Source of the DNA: an uncultured Lysobacter sp.
Lineage (GTDB): Bacteria > Pseudomonadota > Gammaproteobacteria > Xanthomonadales > Xanthomonadaceae
Assembly: GCA_946480055.1 (NCBI GenBank)
Contig: CAMLID010000004.1
Span: 54,629-118,628 of the forward strand
DNA: 64,000 nt
Direction: 5' to 3'
Shown piece after piece: positions 25,864-34,707 of this stretch. A program made the translations under genes and the position numbers. Every line of letters begins with the position of its first letter. Position 1 is the stretch's first letter. Under the pieces are notes generated by a model. It ran no database searches. It was not told the origin of the DNA and saw nothing but the letters and a program-made list of their open reading frames with translations.

Positions 25864-26646
25864 TTAGTCGTCGAGCGTGAAACGACGCTGCGCCGAATCC
25901 CAGCGGATAGCTACGCGCTCGCCCTTTGGCAGGGGCTCTTCGGCGGACGGGTCGCAGTTGCCGGTGCACAAGCCCATCATCAGCTCGGCCTCGCACTCCC
26001 ACTCGCCGGGCCTGGCGCTGGGAAGCCGCCGGCAGGATTCCTTGCGTGCATCGAAGACCTTGCTGTGGATGACCATCGACTGCCCGGTGGCCGTCATGGT
26101 CGCGGGAAGGCCGCCGGCTTGCTCGAGCCGCTCGTACCTCTCCATGGCGATACGGCGCACGTCCGCAGCGGACGGCTCATGGTCAGGCACGGGCCCTTCC
26201 GCGACCGGCGCCGCTTCATCCTTGGCCGCGGCCGCGACCACCCGTGTTGGCGACTGGGCGGAGTCGATGGTCGCAACGCTACGCCCGCCGAGCTGCGCCT
26301 GGAGGGCTGCCGCCCACTGCATCTCGAAACCGTCGGGCGCCTTGACCACCAGCCAGCCTTCGGAACTGCGACCTTCAAGCGTCAGGCCGTAGCGCCCGAT
26401 GAGCGCCAGGGCGTCGTCTGCATTTTCATCATCCGGCTGTACCACGACGCGTCCGGGAAGGTAGGTACCCGGCGGGTCCATCGTGCTTTCCCGCTTGAAT
26501 TCGGTGCCCTCGACGACAAGGGTCGTACCGGTATAGCCCACGTACTCGTTTCCGTCCGGACCGCCGCCGCAACCTGCCAGCAATACGAAGCACAGGATCC
26601 AACCCACCGCACGCCCGGCACAGGCGGCCCGCTGTATGAAATGCAT
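25864..26646 (-). CDS. Hypothetical lipoprotein
   Basis: 260 aa from the ATG at 26646 (AAGGA upstream). The signal peptide ends with lipobox LLAGC, giving a lipidated periplasmic protein. The mature part contains PGRVVVQPDDENADDALALI and YGLTLEGRSSEGWLVVKAPD (a small two-strand module), an Ala/Pro/Glu-rich linker and a Cys-rich end (KESCRRLPS, WECEAELMMGLCTGNC). Family not recognised. It is convergent with 25063. Confidence 0.65.
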   Translation of the reverse strand: MHFIQRAACAGRAVGWILCFVLLAGCGGGPDGNEYVGYTGTTLVVEGTEFKRESTMDPPGTYLPGRVVVQPDDENADDALALIGRYGLTLEGRSSEGWLVVKAPDGFEMQWAAALQAQLGGRSVATIDSAQSPTRVVAAAAKDEAAPVAEGPVPDHEPSAADVRRIAMERYERLEQAGGLPATMTATGQSMVIHSKVFDARKESCRRLPSARPGEWECEAELMMGLCTGNCDPSAEEPLPKGERVAIRWDSAQRRFTLDD

Positions 26647-26716
26647 CGGTGATTTTTCCTTTGGTGCCGTCGTGGCGCCATCCCCGCAGATAGCTTGCCA
26701 TGAAGGACGGGGGCCT

Positions 26717-26887
26717 TTCAGCAGCCTGTTCCGCCATGGCGCCCGCGGCACGTCGCGTGTGGAAATCGACGGCCGGCTCATTACGGGCATGAACTGGGAA
26801 TCCACCCGCGGTGTGGTCGCTGCCATCATCCGCATGTTGGAAGCCGAGGGCGGCGCGGCGCTGATCAGCCCGACAGGCAAACTCTGA
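26717..26887 (+). pseudogene. Duplicated 3' fragment of the DJ-1/PfpI fusion gene
   Basis: In frame it reads SSLFRHGARGTSRVEIDGRL then NWESTRGVVAAIIRMLEAEG and ends at a TGA after PTGKL. This is the C-terminal 56 residues of the 23307 gene with a few substitutions. Similarity starts abruptly inside the coding sequence and continues past the stop (GATCCCGCCGA). There is no start codon or 5' part. Confidence 0.8.
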
Positions 26888-26907
26888 GGGGCTTGATCCC
26901 GCCGAGA

Positions 26908-27045
26908 ATGGCGTCCATCGACAGACCACCGATGCGGCCCCTGCTGGCCCGAGCTTCTCCCAAAGCCTTGGAAACTGACAATCCACGACAGCCCCTCTCG
27001 CAGGGGCTGCTTAGGGGCTAGAAAAAGGTGGGTATCCCGACCTTC
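26908..27045. mobile_element. MITE-like element, subfamily A with decayed left end (copy 3)
   Basis: The right end GGTGGGTATCCCGACCTTC and interior CTGGCCCGAGCTTCTCC, ATCCACGACAGCC and GGGGCTGCTTAGGGGC are clear. The left terminal repeat is degenerate (GAGAATGGCGTCCATC). It begins right after the duplicated DJ-1 fragment. Confidence 0.6.
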
Positions 27046-27222
27046 ATATCTCGGTGGTCATTCGTGTGCGTAGGGGTTGGGAAAGACGTCGGCATCGCGT
27101 TGCTCCGGACAAAGAGGGGCGTTTGGCAGCCGAGCACGGCCACTCGCAGGGGCAAGAGAGGTATCGAGGAGGACGGCCGGACGCGGTGCGGTGTGTCGGC
27201 ATCCGGCATGTTGCGATGGCGC

Positions 27223-28011
27223 TTACTTGGTCGAGCGCCTCGCTTCCTTTGCCGCGCGATCGATCGTGTCAGCGACCACTTTGGGCTGGGTCATGAAGAC
27301 TGCATGGCTGGCGGCGACCTTGGTGATGCGCGCTTCGATGCGCTCGGCCATATGGATGAGCATGGCCTGGTCGAACGCCTTGTCTTCGGTGGCAATCACG
27401 GCCCAACTGGGCTTCGTGCGCCAAGCGGCCTGCGTCAGTTTGGTCCCGAACACCGACATGTTGATCGGCACCTGCGAGTCGCGTAGGAATGCTGCGTCGG
27501 CATCGCTGGTGTCGTGGGCGAAACCTGCCTTGAACTTCGCGGGGCTGATGAAGCCGTAGCCGTCGCTGCCCGTTTCGATGACGAACTCGGGCGTGGGCGC
27601 GAAACCGGCGTATTGCTGGGCGGTGGTTTCACCTGCATCCGGCGCGAGCGCGGAGACATAGACCAAGCCTGCCACCTTGTCGTGGACGCCGGCTTCGGTG
27701 ATGACCGTGCCACCCCAGGAATGGCCGACCAGAATGGCGGGGCCATCCTGGCGGTCGAGCACGCGCTGTGTGGCCTTCACGTCATCGGCGAGCGAGGTCA
27801 ACGGGTTCTGTACGATCGACACGCGATAGCCGCGCGCGGTCAGCTCATCGTAGACAGGGCGCCAGCCTGCGCCGTCGGCGAAGGCGCCGTGCACCAGAAC
27901 GACATTCTTCACCTGCCCGCTGTCGCGGGCTGCGGCATCGTGGGCTTGGGCGAAGGGGGAGATGCTGGCCGCCAGAGCGGCTGCGAGCACTGCGGGGATG
28001 AGCTTGAACAT
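27223..28011 (-). CDS. Secreted alpha/beta hydrolase
   Basis: 262 aa from the ATG at 28011 (GAGG 8 nt upstream). A signal peptide (FKLIPAVLAAALAASISPFA) precedes an alpha/beta hydrolase with oxyanion strand VVLVHGAFADGAGW, nucleophile elbow VGHSWGG, and a late His in AASHAVF. It resembles salicylate-esterase/hydroxynitrile-lyase-like bacterial hydrolases, but exported. Substrate unknown. Located between a MITE copy and the SDR pair. Confidence 0.85.
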   Translation of the reverse strand: MFKLIPAVLAAALAASISPFAQAHDAAARDSGQVKNVVLVHGAFADGAGWRPVYDELTARGYRVSIVQNPLTSLADDVKATQRVLDRQDGPAILVGHSWGGTVITEAGVHDKVAGLVYVSALAPDAGETTAQQYAGFAPTPEFVIETGSDGYGFISPAKFKAGFAHDTSDADAAFLRDSQVPINMSVFGTKLTQAAWRTKPSWAVIATEDKAFDQAMLIHMAERIEARITKVAASHAVFMTQPKVVADTIDRAAKEARRSTK

Positions 28012-28243
28012 AGACGTAGCCTCGGGCGGTGGGTGGTGGTAGTTCGATATGCGGCATTGGCCGGCAGGGCTACTTTGCGGGGCGAACCCGAACCATCGGT
28101 TACCCAAAGTCCTGATAACTTGACCGAACGTATTTATCAGCCGCGAACGAAAACTTGCCCGGATCGAGGGGCGAATCAGCGGGAAAGCGTGTTCTCGGGA
28201 CAACCGGGAACCGGGACGTTACCGATGCGGCCGGCCAGGGTTG

Positions 28244-29026
28244 TTACACCGTCGGCACGGTTCCGCCGTCGATCGTGTATTCCGTCCCCGAGATCGACGC
28301 GGCCCGGGGAGAGACCAGGAACGCGATAAGGTCGGCCACTTCACCCGGTTTGGCCGGGCGTCCCAACGGAATCCCGCCCAGTGCGTTCATGACCAGCTGC
28401 TTGCCACCTTGGTAGTCCGTCCCAGAATGGGCCGCGACGCGCTCGACCAACGCGACCGAAGCCTCCGTCTCGATCCAGCCCGGCGAGACACGAACCACGC
28501 GCACGCCCTTCGGTGTGACTTCCTTGGACAGCGCCTTGCTGTAGGTCGACAACGCGGCCTTGGCGGCGGCGTACGCGATCGTGGCGTCCGGCAGCGGCAG
28601 CGTGCGCTGGATCGAAGTGACGTGCAGGATCACGCCTGAACCTTGCGCGATCATCCCGGGGAGCAACGCACGATCCAGTCGCACGGCCGACATCAGATTC
28701 AGCTCGAGCGCCTTGGCCCACTCCGCATCGTCCAGGGCGGCGAATCCGCCCGCCGGTGCCGACGAACCACCTACCACGTTGATCAAGGCATCGACGCCAC
28801 CGAGATGGCGCAGTGCCGCCTCCGCCGCCTGGCGAGCGCCTTCGGCCGTGGCAAGATCGGACGCCACATAGTGCACATCGGCAATGGGCCGATCTGGCTG
28901 CGAGCGCGCAGTCGCCACGATATGTGCGTCGAGCTGGGACAACAGTTCGACCACGGCGGCGCCCACACCGCGCGAGCCGCCTGTCACCAGGACGCGCTTG
29001 CCGGCCAACTGGAGATCGAAGCTCAT
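28244..29026 (-). CDS. Short-chain dehydrogenase/reductase (SDR)
   Basis: A 260-aa SDR with TGGSRGVG near residue 16, INVVGG in place of the usual NNAG, Ser in HVTSIQRT, and YAAAK as catalytic pair. It ends [15 protein letters not shown], the usual cofactor-side loop. It overlaps the upstream NTF2-like gene by 4 bp (ATGA) and the pair diverges from LysR 29452, which probably controls it. Confidence 0.9.
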   Translation of the reverse strand: MSFDLQLAGKRVLVTGGSRGVGAAVVELLSQLDAHIVATARSQPDRPIADVHYVASDLATAEGARQAAEAALRHLGGVDALINVVGGSSAPAGGFAALDDAEWAKALELNLMSAVRLDRALLPGMIAQGSGVILHVTSIQRTLPLPDATIAYAAAKAALSTYSKALSKEVTPKGVRVVRVSPGWIETEASVALVERVAAHSGTDYQGGKQLVMNALGGIPLGRPAKPGEVADLIAFLVSPRAASISGTEYTIDGGTVPTV

Positions 29027-29352
29027 GGCGCGATCTCCAGCGTGGCGATCTTGCCACGCTCCAGGGTGAAGCTATAGCGCAGGTCCACCGGGCTGCCGGG
29101 GAAGTTGCCAGCGACGCGTGCCGTCACGATGTACGTGCGCCCCTGCTTCTCCAGCGTGTGGGGCTTGGCGGTATAGGTGTACTTGGCGGATGAGTCGGTC
29201 TTCCACGCTTCGATCGCAGCGAGGCCTGAGTGGGTCTTGCCCTCGTCCAGCACGAGCCCGTTTGTGGTGAAGCAGCGGGCGACAGCGTGCGCATCCAGGT
29301 TGTCGGCGTCGAAGTAGGCCGCGATCGGCTCCGGCAGGTTCAGATCTTTCAT
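29023..29352 (-). CDS. SnoaL/NTF2-like protein
   Basis: 109 aa from the ATG at 29352 (CGGAG 7 nt upstream). [20 protein letters not shown] and [20 protein letters not shown] form the first helices and sheet of a SnoaL-like fold. [18 protein letters not shown] closes it. It forms a two-gene operon with the SDR and is divergent from a LysR regulator. Confidence 0.82.
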   Translation of the reverse strand: MKDLNLPEPIAAYFDADNLDAHAVARCFTTNGLVLDEGKTHSGLAAIEAWKTDSSAKYTYTAKPHTLEKQGRTYIVTARVAGNFPGSPVDLRYSFTLERGKIATLEIAP

Positions 29353-29400
29353 TTCAATGCTCCGGTTGGGTCCATGGAGCAAGGTTGAGCCGTTCTCATA

Positions 29401-29422
29401 GATAAGAGAATAATCTATTATC
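29401..29422. promoter_or_regulatory. Probable LysR binding region
   Basis: GATAA (29401) and TTATC (29418) are inverted arms, with TAATCTATTA nested at 29411-29420. The AT-rich dyad lies in the 99-bp interval between the divergent LysR gene and the NTF2-like/SDR operon. Confidence 0.5.
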
Positions 29423-29451
29423 TGATCAGGCCATGTAGAAATCAGTGCACA

Positions 29452-30387
29452 ATGCGCGGCTCAGAATTTGCGGAACTCAAGGCCTTCGTGGCCGTCGTCG
29501 ACCGGGCCAGCTTCGCCCGGGCCGCCGATCACTTGGGACTGTCCCGGTCCGCCCTGAGCCAGATCATTCGCCAGTTGGAATCACGCTTGGGTGTTCGTCT
29601 GCTGAACCGGACGACGCGCAGCGTTTCGCCGACCGAGCCGGGCCGCCGATTGCATGAGCGCATGGCCCCGATGCTCCGCGACATGGACGAGGCCGTTGCG
29701 CAGGCCGTGGGAACGAGTGCGCGTGCCGCGGGAACCCTGCGGATCAACACCCTCAGCATGGCTGCAAAGAAGCTGATAGCGCCACGACTCGGTCGTTTCG
29801 CCAAGGCGCATCCCGATGTGGTGCTCGACATCGTGATCGACGATGGACTGAGCGATATCGCCGGCGAAGGATTCGATGCAGGCATCCGCGTGGGCGGCCG
29901 CCTGCAGAAGGACATGGTCGCGGTCCGACTTACTCCGGACATCGAACTGCTGGCCGTGGCCTCGCCCGACTATCTCGCCAGATGCGGCGAGCCTAAGACA
30001 CCTGCCGACCTGAGTCATCACGCCTGCATCAACTGGCGTTTCCCGGGCAGCGGCAAGGTCGCGGGGTGGGAGTTCAAGAAGATGGGGAAAGGGGTCGAAT
30101 TCTTTGGTGAAGGTACCGTGACTTCTAACCATCAGGACATCATCGTGCCCGCCGCGCTTCAAGGCCTGGGCATCCTCTATGCCTACAACGACGATGGCAT
30201 TGCAGAGGCGTTGCAGGACGGTCGCTTGAAGCGCGTCCTCAGTGACTGGTCGCCGACGGTCCCCGGCTTGTACCTCTACTACTCCAGCAGACGCTACCTG
30301 CTTCCCGCACTTCGCGCGTTCATCGACTGCCTGCTTGATCGCGATCTCGGCAGTGAGGGCCCTTCAAAGTCAGGAACTGGTCCCTGA
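29452..30387 (+). CDS. LysR family transcriptional regulator
   Basis: 311 aa. Helix-turn-helix region SFARAADHLGLSRSALSQII, then LLNRTTRSVSPTEPGRRL and the effector domain (IAGEGFDAGIRVGGRLQKDM). Divergent from the NTF2-like/SDR operon across a 99-bp interval with an AT-rich dyad, so these genes are the likely target. Confidence 0.9.
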   Translation: MRGSEFAELKAFVAVVDRASFARAADHLGLSRSALSQIIRQLESRLGVRLLNRTTRSVSPTEPGRRLHERMAPMLRDMDEAVAQAVGTSARAAGTLRINTLSMAAKKLIAPRLGRFAKAHPDVVLDIVIDDGLSDIAGEGFDAGIRVGGRLQKDMVAVRLTPDIELLAVASPDYLARCGEPKTPADLSHHACINWRFPGSGKVAGWEFKKMGKGVEFFGEGTVTSNHQDIIVPAALQGLGILYAYNDDGIAEALQDGRLKRVLSDWSPTVPGLYLYYSSRRYLLPALRAFIDCLLDRDLGSEGPSKSGTGP

Positions 30388-30506
30388 TCGATCCGGCGCC
30401 AGTGCCGATCTCTTCAATGTCTGCTTTCGACCCCAAGCGGGCATGTCGAACTGGGCAGATAGCCAAAGGGCGGTTCGGGCTCGACAATGAGCGTTCCTGA
30501 CAACGG

Positions 30507-31340
30507 ATGTTGCAAATGCGTCATGCTGCCTTTCTCCTTCTATTAACCTCGTTCGGCGCCAACGCAGTCGTCATCCGTGACGACGTCCCGGACCTACAGT
30601 ATCGGATGGCGGTATCCGACTTCCCGGCGCTGGCGGATGTTCCTGGCGAGGGTCATGGGGTCCTCATAGCGCCCCAGTGGGTTATTACGGCCGCCCACGC
30701 GGTCAGCTGGCAGCCCTCGGTGGATGTGGTCGTTGTCGGTGGTACTCCCCGGGCCGTCAGCCGCGTCGTCATCCATCCGGGCTACAAGAAGGCGCCCCAA
30801 GCGATGATCGACGCCGCAATGAAGTCGGGTGATTGGGCGGCTTTCTTCGACTTCACCGCGTCGTCCGACGACATCGCGTTGATCCAGCTTGCCGAGCCGG
30901 TTCGCGACGTTGCACCTGCACGGATCTACAGCGGCTCGGCAATGGGAAAGATCGTTCGCATCATGGGGCGGGGAGCCACGGGAACTGGCTCGAAGGGACA
31001 CCATCTGCACGGCCCAAACCGGACCGACCTGCGCCATGGCTACAACGAGATCACTGTCTCGGGAGGCAGATGGATCGGATATACCTTCGACAAGCCGCCG
31101 AACGCGCTCCCCCTCGAGGCAACGACCGGTAGTGGGGACAGCGGCGGGCCGATCCTAGTCGCCGTGGACAATGAGTGGCACGTTGCAGGTATCGCTGCAT
31201 GGAAGCGTGCCGAGGTCAACGGCACGGAAATCCACCCAGGCAGGTACGGGGAGACCAGTTACGGCGTGCGGCTGGGCCACTACGCCGACTGGATCGAAAC
31301 GACCACGACGACGGTTAGTGCTGCCGGGAAGCCGCGCTGA
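30507..31340 (+). CDS. Secreted trypsin-like serine protease (S1 family)
   Basis: 277 aa with a signal peptide (AAFLLLLTSFGANA). The triad is visible: His in WVITAAHAVSW, Asp in SSDDIALIQL, Ser in GSGDSGGPILV. The acidic residue that defines trypsin-like specificity cannot be placed with certainty. The enzyme would act in the periplasm or be secreted, in line with the proteolytic lifestyle of Lysobacter. Two close ATGs (30507, 30516) could start it. Confidence 0.88.
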   Translation: MLQMRHAAFLLLLTSFGANAVVIRDDVPDLQYRMAVSDFPALADVPGEGHGVLIAPQWVITAAHAVSWQPSVDVVVVGGTPRAVSRVVIHPGYKKAPQAMIDAAMKSGDWAAFFDFTASSDDIALIQLAEPVRDVAPARIYSGSAMGKIVRIMGRGATGTGSKGHHLHGPNRTDLRHGYNEITVSGGRWIGYTFDKPPNALPLEATTGSGDSGGPILVAVDNEWHVAGIAAWKRAEVNGTEIHPGRYGETSYGVRLGHYADWIETTTTTVSAAGKPR

Positions 31341-31451
31341 GCATCGACACTGCGGTAGTGCAAGGTCTCGATCCCTACGGAAAGCGCCTCCAAGCCGTCC
31401 AGACGGTGCAGCTGCCCGCCACGGCTCAACTCAGGTGTCAGCTCGTCGAAC

Positions 31452-31540
31452 GATGTCGGCTCTTAGCCGATACCGGACATTCCCGCCATTGGGTGAACCG
31501 GACGGTGCCAATGCCGCTTCCGACCCTACGCGGTCAGACT
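31452..31540. repeat. Decayed bipartite REP-like element
   Basis: GATGTCGGCTCTTAGCCGAT, then ACCGGACATT, a spacer ending GGTGCCAATG, and CCGCTTCCGACCCTACGCGG. The layout equals the pairs at 12664 and 14525 with several mismatches. The gene-free stretch 31341-31618 holds nothing else seen. Confidence 0.45.
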
Positions 31541-31618
31541 GGCATCGCTTCCTCCTGCAGATAGATCGCCACACCCGCACGTGCCTATTCCTGGCGTACG
31601 TCCTGGAGCCGTCGCCGC

Positions 31619-33457
31619 TCACCCCGGAGCGGTCAGGAATCCCACGCCGCGCGAGGCCGGCAAATTCTCGACCACGTGTTCTGCTAGCGTACCCAGGCTG
31701 TCGGAGACCAGTTGCCGTAGCGTGAGCCTGACGCCGGTCAGCGCTTCGATCCGGGCGACGGTCCGCATCGCCGTTAAAGAATCGCCACCGAGTTCAAAGA
31801 AACTATCGTCGCGGCCTACCCGCTCCAAACCCAGGAGCGACCGCCAGATCCCGGCGAGTTGCTGTTCGAGTTCGCCGCGCGGCGCGACGAAGGCGCGTTC
31901 CGTGATGAGTTCGCGCGAAGGTTCCGGCAGTCGGTTGCGATCGATCTTACCGCTGGTCAACAGGGGGAGGTTCTGCAGCAACACCAACGCCGCGGGCATC
32001 ATGTGGCCGGGCAACCGCTGCCGTAGCGATTCGCGCAGCGCGTCGGCAGTGAGGTCCTGCCCGGACGCGTAGGCCACCAGCCGGGGTTGTCCCGGTGCGT
32101 CCTCGCGCAACACCACGGCACACTCGGCAACACCTTCGATCGCGGCTAGCGCTGTTTCCACTTCGCTCAGTTCGATCCGACAACCCCGGACCTTCACCTG
32201 CGTATCGGTGCGGCCGACGAAGTGAAGCTGGCCGTCCGCGCGTTGGAGCACCCGGTCGCCGGTGCGATACATGCGCGCGCCGGGACGCGAGGGGTGATCG
32301 ATGAAGCGCTCGGCGGTCAAGCCGGGCTGATTGCGGTAGCCGCGGGCCACGCCTGGACCGCCCAGGTACAACTCACCGACGACACCAGGCGGCACGCTGC
32401 GGCGATTGTCATCGAGTACTTCGCACCATACGTTACGAATGGGCCGACCGATCGGCACCATCGCATCGGGGGTCGGCTCGGAGGGCACTTCAAAGTAGGT
32501 TGCGTTGAGGGTAGTTTCGGTGGGGCCGTAAAAATTCCCCAGACGCACGCCCGGGACGACGGCGCGCAAGCAACGGGCCAGTTCCGTCGTCATCGCTTCG
32601 CCGCCGCAGGCCACATAACGCACGCGTCCCGCCACCAGCGCGGGCTGGGCGAGCAGGCCGCGCAAGAGCGTAGGCACACAGTTCAACAAAGTCACCTGCT
32701 CTTGCACGATCAGATCCGCCAGGTACGGCATGTCCAATTGGCGATTGGGAGCGGCCAGCACCACCGTCGCGCCGCTCTGCAGTGGGCCGAAGAATTCCAC
32801 CAACGTCCCGTCGAAACTGATCGAGTTGCACTGCAGGATGCGGTCGTCGGGTCCCATACCGAGGGTGTCGCGCACCCAAGCGGTATGGTTGGCCAGCCCC
32901 CTGTGCAATACCTCGACCCCTTTGGGACGACCGGTAGAGCCGGAGGTATAGATGATGTAGGCGAGTTGCTCGGCTGAGATGTCGCTATCGAGATTCGTCG
33001 TCGCCAGCTCCGCCAGTGCGTCCCACGCCGTGTCGACGCACACGCATTCGATGCTGAGGCCGTCGGCCGGCACCCGTTCGCGCAGCCACGACTGCGTCAG
33101 GACGACCGGTGCGGCCGTATCGGCGAGCATGAACGCCAGCCGCTCCTCGGGATAGCTGGGATCCAACGGGACGAACGCCCCGCCCGCCTTCAAGACCGCC
33201 AGCAAGGCCACCGGCAGGTCCAGCGAGCGTTCCATCAGCACACCCACGCACACGTCGTCCCGGACACCCAATGCGCGCAGCTGCCGCGCCAGGCGGTTGG
33301 CCCGACGGTTGACCTCGGCATAGCTCAGCGACTGCTCGCCGAAACGCGCGGCGACGGAGTGAGGCCAACGCCCTGCCGCGCGCTCGATCGGCCCATGGAC
33401 GGGGTCGAATCCTACTTCTGCACGCGCAAGTTCCATCTCGCCGGTTGCTGTCGACAT
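31619..33457 (-). CDS. Stand-alone NRPS adenylation-carrier (A-PCP) protein
   Basis: About 612 aa. The adenylation core motifs appear in order: LSYAEVNRRANRLA (A1), GGAFVPLDPSYP (A2), YTSGSTGRPKG (A3), FYGPTETT (A5), GELYLGGPGVARGYRN (A6), YRTGDRV (A7), GRTDTQVKVRGCRIE (A8) and LPLLTSGKIDRNRLP (A10 with its catalytic Lys). A carrier domain follows with FFELGGDSLTA, whose Ser takes phosphopantetheine. There is no condensation or thioesterase domain. The protein would load one amino acid and hand it to a partner in trans. No other NRPS gene lies in the window. ATG 33457 and GTG 33466 are both possible starts. Confidence 0.9.
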   Translation of the reverse strand: MSTATGEMELARAEVGFDPVHGPIERAAGRWPHSVAARFGEQSLSYAEVNRRANRLARQLRALGVRDDVCVGVLMERSLDLPVALLAVLKAGGAFVPLDPSYPEERLAFMLADTAAPVVLTQSWLRERVPADGLSIECVCVDTAWDALAELATTNLDSDISAEQLAYIIYTSGSTGRPKGVEVLHRGLANHTAWVRDTLGMGPDDRILQCNSISFDGTLVEFFGPLQSGATVVLAAPNRQLDMPYLADLIVQEQVTLLNCVPTLLRGLLAQPALVAGRVRYVACGGEAMTTELARCLRAVVPGVRLGNFYGPTETTLNATYFEVPSEPTPDAMVPIGRPIRNVWCEVLDDNRRSVPPGVVGELYLGGPGVARGYRNQPGLTAERFIDHPSRPGARMYRTGDRVLQRADGQLHFVGRTDTQVKVRGCRIELSEVETALAAIEGVAECAVVLREDAPGQPRLVAYASGQDLTADALRESLRQRLPGHMMPAALVLLQNLPLLTSGKIDRNRLPEPSRELITERAFVAPRGELEQQLAGIWRSLLGLERVGRDDSFFELGGDSLTAMRTVARIEALTGVRLTLRQLVSDSLGTLAEHVVENLPASRGVGFLTAPG

Positions 33458-33625
33458 AAGCCCCACGCCCCCCTTTTGTCGCGCCCGATTCCGAAGACCG
33501 GCCGCGGTCGATGAGGCCGGCGCGCGGTGCCCCGGGAGGGCTACTCATACTGTCAAACGCACCCGCACGGGGGATTCGGTCATCGGCAAGGTGGGCTCCG
33601 CCCGAGCGACAGCACTTACTCCGAT

Positions 33626-33786
33626 GAAGACTGGGACACCTACTATCAGACCCTCAGCCGCTCACCTTCAGCCCTGGTGGTGCGCCTGCTGGCCTGAGCT
33701 TCTCCGAGAGTCAGGGAAAATCACAATCCACGACAGCCTGTCTCGTAGGGGACTGCAACCAAAAGAAAGTGGGTGTCCCGATCTTC
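33626..33786. mobile_element. MITE-like element, subfamily A (copy 4)
   Basis: 161 bp. Left end GAAGACTGGGACACCTACT, right end AGTGGGTGTCCCGATCTTC. The ends are inverted repeats over about 22 bp. Interior as in copy 8 (TTCAGCCCTGGTGGTGC, CAATCCACGACAGCC). Its right end joins directly to an RHS gene fragment. Confidence 0.75.
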
Positions 33787-34160
33787 CCGCGGTCCGCAAA
33801 TGTACTAATGCCACCTGCCAACCCAATCGGATCCGACTGCACATACCGTCCACTCCCCGCATCGTAATCCCGGAAGTAGTTGTAGTTCAGGCCGGTGGCC
33901 GCGTCGTACCGCTGTCCCGGAAACCGCATATCGAGCACGAAGTTCGTGCTGTCCAAATCCGGGTCCTGATTCGGCGGACTGTTGCCGAAGGCTTCGCCCT
34001 GTAGCGCCCAGGTCCAGATGGCGACGTCGCGGGTGCGGTCGATGACGGCGCGCGGGGTGCCGAGGTGGTCGGGTTCGATGTAGTGCAGTTTCTGGTTGGC
34101 GCCGCTGCCGGCCAGCAATCCGACCGGCAAGTCATCGAGCCAGATCGCTTGCTGCAGCAC
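33787..34160 (-). pseudogene. RHS core fragment (orphan, truncated at both ends)
   Basis: On the minus strand it encodes LLAGSGANQKLHYIEPDHLG through RYVQSDPIGLAGGIS, nearly identical to the core of the 35710 RHS gene just before its toxin tail. It then runs into a MITE copy instead of a toxin. The other end stops at MITE copy 5. It may be a displaced RHS 3' end whose toxin and immunity part was lost. Confidence 0.8.
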
Positions 34161-34165
34161 AGAGC

Positions 34166-34328
34166 CAAAACCGGGGCACCCACTATGCGGACCCGGCCGT
34201 CTTCAGCCCTAGCGGCACGCCTGCTGCCCGAGCTTCTCGGAAAGTATGGTGCCCCACCCTTCCATAACAGTCTCACTCCCGAACAAGCCGAGGCGGGCGA
34301 CTAAAGGAAAGTGGATGTCTCGATCTTC
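34166..34328. mobile_element. MITE-like element, subfamily B (copy 5)
   Basis: 163 bp. Left end AAAACCGGGGCACCCACTAT, right end AGGAAAGTGGATGTCTCG. The B-type interior (CTTCAGCCCTAGCGGCACG, GTATGGTGCCCCACCC) is almost identical to copies 6 and 9. It separates the two RHS fragments. Confidence 0.75.
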
Positions 34329-34500
34329 CCCTGGCCGTCGTTGGCGTCCAGGCGGCTGTCGAGGTTGCCGGCGCTGTCGTAGCCGTACACGGTCGCGCCG
34401 GTATCGGGGCTGGTCAGCTGGGTGACGTCGCCGAAGCCGTTGTAGGTGTAGTGGTGTTCAACCCCTTGGGATCGGTGACCTGGGTGACCTGATCCAGGGC
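34329..34500 (-). pseudogene. Second RHS fragment (YD-repeat region)
   Basis: Minus-strand translation includes YNGFGDVTQLTSPDTGATVY and GYDSAGNLDSRLDANDGQG, matching a YD-repeat stretch of the intact RHS protein. It is from the middle of the gene, not the core, so it did not simply flank the 33787 fragment. It is broken on both sides. Confidence 0.75.
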
Positions 34501-34583
34501 GTCGGCTATTACCGTTTGCGCAGTGGAATCGCCCCATTCGGTCGTGATTGCCGCGTGGACAGCAGGGTGAATACCTGCAAAGG

Positions 34584-34612
34584 AAGAAGCCCGCGCAATG
34601 CGCGGGCTTCTT
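34584..34612. terminator. Bidirectional terminator after the RHS/immunity genes
   Basis: AAGAAGCCCGCGC and GCGCGGGCTTCTT form a perfect 13-bp stem with a 3-nt loop, flanked by A-rich and T-rich sequence. It is positioned 96 bp downstream of the last gene of the RHS operon. Confidence 0.75.
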
Positions 34613-34707
34613 GTTTCATTCGGTCGCGCCCGCTGCGCGAGTAACGCCTATTCGTTGCACCTTACGGCTGCATCCCCTTCAGCATTGCAAATCACTTAAA
34701 ACGCCCT

